Positions 60,885-64,000 of a stretch of 64,000 nt of DNA are shown piece by piece. Both the position numbers and the translations under genes were made by a program. The DNA is from Ascaphus truei. Taxonomy: Eukaryota; Chordata; Amphibia; Anura; Ascaphidae. The stretch lies in NCBI GenBank assembly GCA_036426205.1, contig CM071568.1, positions 44,081,982 to 44,145,981 on the forward strand, given 5' to 3'. The notes under the pieces are model-generated. The model was not told the DNA's origin. It was given only the letters and a program-made list of their open reading frames with translations, and did not search any database. Numbering within the stretch: the first letter of the stretch is position 1; each line of letters begins with the position of its first letter.

Positions 60885-60968
60885 AAAAAAATTGTGACGT
60901 CATTTGCTGTATAAATAATTTTTTTAATGTGTCCCTGTTTTCATTTTAAAAATCTGGTCACCTTATAT
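60885..60968. repeat. Element end CTGGTCACCTTA
   Basis: ATGTGTCCCTGTTTTCATTT followed by AAAATCTGGTCACCTTA. The inverted-like AGGATAACCAGA at about 58180 could be the other end of one element that hosts the SINE and Tc1, but this is not proven. Confidence 0.35.
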
Positions 60969-61079
60969 ATTGGTCCTGGGGATGTGTGCTGTAGATTTGT
61001 TACCTTTGGTTCGATACCTTTTAGGAAACCAACAAGAGATATAATATTATGGACAAAGCTTTTAAATCCTCACAGATCT

Positions 61080-61245
61080 GTTTTCTATTTATAGTTGATT
61101 ATGGTCTACTGAACTTTCAAGACATGAATGGGGTTTTCTTCATGTATACAATACACTGCATCATGAAGAAGAGACCTGTGAGATTTTGAAAGCGCTGCAA
61201 TTATAATTGAATCGATGAAGAACTCTTATGTTGGCCCATTAAGCA
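61080..61245 (+). repeat. Dispersed repeat with GAAGAAGAGACC motif
   Basis: CATGAAGAAGAGACCTGTGA then GATTTTGAAAGCGCTG (61159-61187) parallels the 51534 motif: GAAGA, a potential hairpin, then GAAAGC. Confidence 0.35.
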
Positions 61246-61399
61246 GCATGGTAAGCTAAGCAATGTTCACTTAGCAACAAATATTGGCGCTGCAATACGA
61301 GGAAAACGTAGTTTGATAATGCTGATAATGTATTCTGTTATTTTTAGTGTTTTTTTAATAACTTCTATATCATCATTTATTTTTTAAGTCAATACAAGC

Positions 61400-61690
61400 T
61401 TTACTTAAGGGGGCATCGCAATACTTTACAGTCAGTTTGAGAGCAACTACAATGAAATAAAATGATTATGTTAAACAAGAGACCCACAGGAAAAGCCAGA
61501 GGTATAATAATGCATGGTTGCATTAAATGAAGAAATATTATACATTCAGTTCACAGATATGTCATGGACAGTTAGAAATATGATTATGGGCATAAGTACC
61601 ATTTACAGACAGGATTAAAATTGCGTTATAAGAGGTGGGAAAGACCTTCAATGTGTTAGAAGAGGCCCTGTCTCAAGAAGCTTACAATCT
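61400..61690 (-). repeat. SINE/LINE-tail-like repeat
   Basis: Plus-strand GAGGCCCTGTCTCAAGAAGC then TTACAATCTA is the reverse of the common TAGATTGTAAGCTTCTTGAG type tail seen at 33661; AATACTTTACAG at the other end. Confidence 0.5.
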
Positions 61691-62479
61691 ATAGGCAGAG
61701 TAAGTAGACATTGGGTACAGGGTTTGAGAGGGTGCGCTTCAGATGCAATAGAGCAGCTGTAACATTACCAAACAGCAGTAAACAGCGGACATCCTGTGGC
61801 TGCCCTTCGCTGCCGCCAAAGGCTCTCACCTTTTGTTGCAACGCAGATGTAGACTGAAGGGTTTCTGAATGAATTCAGCTAGGCTTTGAAATTCCTTTGT
61901 CCAATCATAAACACTGCAGGGGGCCGGGTTGACAAAACCCATAGCAGCAAAAAAATCCAAGATGTTAACCCTTAGCACACTGGTTCTGTGCAGAGGGGAG
62001 AAGTTCTTGGGTAACCCTTTCAAACGTCCGCCTTTATTGTGACACAGATGTAACCAGAATCCTGAGAAGTAGAAAGTTTCCGATGCGCTGGAGATAAATA
62101 ATGAGGGAAATCCAACGCAACGCTGCCTCCACATTAGCCCCGCGATCTCCAGGGCTGGTACCTCAAAAGAAGAAAACAGCAAAAACAGGGGTACGCTCGG
62201 GTTAGAAAAATATATTATTTAACATGTAAAAAAGGAATATTCACCCTTCAATTCATGTAATGTACAGGCACAGCAAAAAAGCATCCCACCCATGAACAAT
62301 AGCAACCAGCAGCTGTAGAGAGTAGCGGTCTCTGGGTAAATCCTCCAGCAGTGAACTTCCAAACCTCTGGTACAACAGATTTCCGGTTCTAGCTGCGTAC
62401 CCACACTCAAAAGCCACACTCGTGGTTGCTGGCACAACGTCTCAGTGCAATGACGTACTATGCAACTGACATCCAATTA

Positions 62480-62516
62480 CCACAACACGTTTCACGAAAG
62501 ATAGCTTCATCAGGTG
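62480..62516 (-). other. Hammerhead-like structured motif, copy D
   Basis: Minus strand: CAC, CTGATGA (exact hammerhead core), AGCTATCTTTCGT, GAAAC, ACGTGT, T, GTGG. Stem I CAC/GTG and a short stem III ACGTGT are possible. Stem II is poorly paired here, so this copy has the best core but a weak stem. It lies in an unclassified block, 61790-62640. Confidence 0.45.
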
Positions 62517-62658
62517 TAGTGAAGTCAGCTGCACTGAAAACAGACACCCACAGCCGCGATGCAGGGGAGAGGTGCTGACGATGTTAATTCTGTCCACACC
62601 TGCTTAGTGGATAGGAGCAATGAATGGGAATGCCAAAGAATAAATCTTTTTTTTTTTA

Positions 62659-62766
62659 ATCACCTACTCCAGGCTGGCATTAGCCCTATCTTATGTATAT
62701 AATGTTCTTTATAATGGCTATTATATACATGGGCATGATAAACTAAACCAACATGGAGTAGGTGAT
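62659..62766. mobile_element. Small MITE with ATCACCTACTCCA ends (108 bp)
   Basis: ATCACCTACTCCA at left and TGGAGTAGGTGAT at right are perfect inverted repeats. Inside, ATGTATATAATG / CATTATATACAT words form a second hairpin (about 62694-62731). Target duplication unclear. Confidence 0.65.
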
Positions 62767-63089
62767 AAAACATTACTAATTACTTATTTAACTACATATT
62801 AACCCCTTAGTAGCCCAAGTGACCAGCAAATCATGAGTTTAAGGGCTTTAAAGGAGTTAATACTGAACTAAACCTCAGTGCAACAGAACTATTATCAGAT
62901 TAACATCTCTAAGGTATGTTCCTCTGTTTCTACTAATTAGTCACAACCCCTCTGCCATGTTTGAGGGGTGCCTCACGCCCAGAGGTCCCTGATCTGTGCC
63001 CAGTATTTTAGCTTTCCGCTGCCACCAGAGCCTGTGGGGTGGTTTTAGACTTGCATAACCCTTAGGGCTTCCCCGAGACACAAGTCACA

Positions 63090-64000
63090 ACTAGCCAGAC
63101 TTGGGAGCTAATAAACTTTAGCTTTATTAAAGGGGGGTACCACAACACATATTCCAACACCCAGTACAGATACAAGAAAAGGGGGAAAATATTAATGAAA
63201 ATAGCTATTCTCTGTCCTCTAGGATGCTGTCTAGGCTAAGCAATCCTGGGCTCTTTTAGTCCATGTGAGTGGCTCAATCTGAGCCTAAGGGCTTGACCCC
63301 GCTACCTACTACAGCGTCCGCTGTGGCGGATGCTGCACGGAGGAGATCACTCCCCTCAATGGTCCCGCGGCGAGGGGGGCCCGCAGCGCTGAGGCGAGAG
63401 CTGCTCCTGCTCTCAATAGAATTGAGAGCAGGACTCGCGTCGAGCGATACGGCACGCCCCCCGGCGGTTCAGCCAATGAGGGCGAACCTGCCGGGTGACG
63501 TCATGGCCGTGCCCCGTCACTCCCCCGCCACGCCCCCCTGGTCTCTCTTCCTGCAGCTCCCTGCGGACCAGGTAATCGGCTGCACGCGCCGCCAATCTCG
63601 GGGGCGCGCGTTGCAGCTGAGTTACCGGGGCCTTAGCCTAAGAAACAGTCCAGGAGATGGTAACAGTCCTCCGGGTACTGTCCTTGAGACCAGAGAACAA
63701 AACAGGGAAATTGGCTAATAGCCTCCTGGCTACCTAGCCCAATCCATTTGGTAGCCTCTTGGCTACTTGGCTGATGTGGTGGGGACCACTATCCATAGAC
63801 TGTGGATACCCCCAAAACATCCTCATTCTCTCCCAGGATCACAAAGGGAGATGTGGCTAAGCGCCTCCTGGCCACCTAGCCCTGTGTGCTGGGGACGCCA
63901 TCCACCTCAGCTGAATGCCGCAAAACATACCTCTGGAGGCCACCGAAGCTTTGCTCTCCAGGCATTTCTCCTCCACAAGATCACTGAGATCCTTCAGCCA
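63090..64000. repeat. Unclassified repeat, split by PIF-like MITE
   Basis: Flanks of the MITE share style with 8085-8990 and 25400-26570 (CTAATAAACTTTAGC..TTATTAAAGG). Within 63715-63890 the phrase TAGCCTCTTGGCTAC is repeated in variants. Runs out of the window; class unknown. Confidence 0.25.
63289..63638. mobile_element. PIF/Harbinger-like GC-rich MITE (350 bp)
   Basis: Left GGGCTTGACCCCGCTACC; right GTTACCGGGGCCTTAGCC, whose reverse begins GGCTAAGGCCCCGGT like the TIR of 30794-31302. TAA on both sides (63286-63288, 63639-63641). The frame 63269-63718 is a CpG artefact. Confidence 0.75.

Noticed and set aside
63269..63718. 149-codon frame as a gene
   Set aside because: Covers the PIF-like MITE at 63289-63638; a long frame is expected in GC-rich DNA with few stops.

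Overview
The window is vertebrate nuclear DNA, almost certainly from a frog or close amphibian relative. The one host gene is split over long introns. The rest is mostly transposon-derived: CR1- and L2-like LINEs, an L1/Tx1-type LINE, a Tc1 transposon, and many short foldback elements of PIF/Harbinger, hAT and TA-target (Tc1/mariner/pogo) type. The anuran call is inference from this repeat style; I cannot name the genus.

The host gene lies on the plus strand. Three coding exons (2030-2407, 33917-34022, 37915-38012) join in phase to 582 bases, i.e. 193 codons plus stop. They encode a neuronal calcium sensor that I recognise as neurocalcin delta (ncald). It has an N-myristoylation start, a degenerate EF1 and calcium-binding EF2, EF3 and EF4. 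The intervening introns are about 31.5 kb and 3.9 kb. The first coding exon has a splice acceptor just upstream of the ATG, so 5' UTR exon(s) and the promoter are elsewhere. The 3' UTR starts at 38013, and a 329-base near-perfect palindromic element lies about 0.6 kb into it.

Intron 1 holds a CR1-like fragment (2.75-3.8 kb), an L2-like LINE broken by a TA-flanked element (4.5-7.1 kb), and a 7-kb apparently full-length but decayed L1-type LINE with a 12-base target duplication (9.2-16.2 kb). It also holds a G/T-rich minisatellite (18.7-19.5 kb), a nearly open antisense L2-like ORF (21.2-23.6 kb), LTR-like blocks (24.5-26.9 kb), and a GC-rich PIF/Harbinger-type element (30.8-31.3 kb). Intron 2 holds three more foldback elements. 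Downstream of the gene (38-64 kb) there are further foldback elements, a deleted L2-like copy, and a Tc1 element (59.0-60.6 kb) inserted into a SINE-like repeat.

The most unusual signal is a short structured motif at four well separated places (7.27, 36.04, 46.89 and 62.50 kb). It resembles a hammerhead ribozyme core: CYTGATRA, a hairpin, then GAAACG. In three of the copies the hairpin (stem II) has a different sequence but still pairs; stem I pairs fully in two copies and partly in the other two. These may be relics of Penelope-like retroelement ends, which are known to carry hammerheads, but the core deviates from the canonical one. No RNA genes, CRISPR arrays or bacterial-type features were seen.
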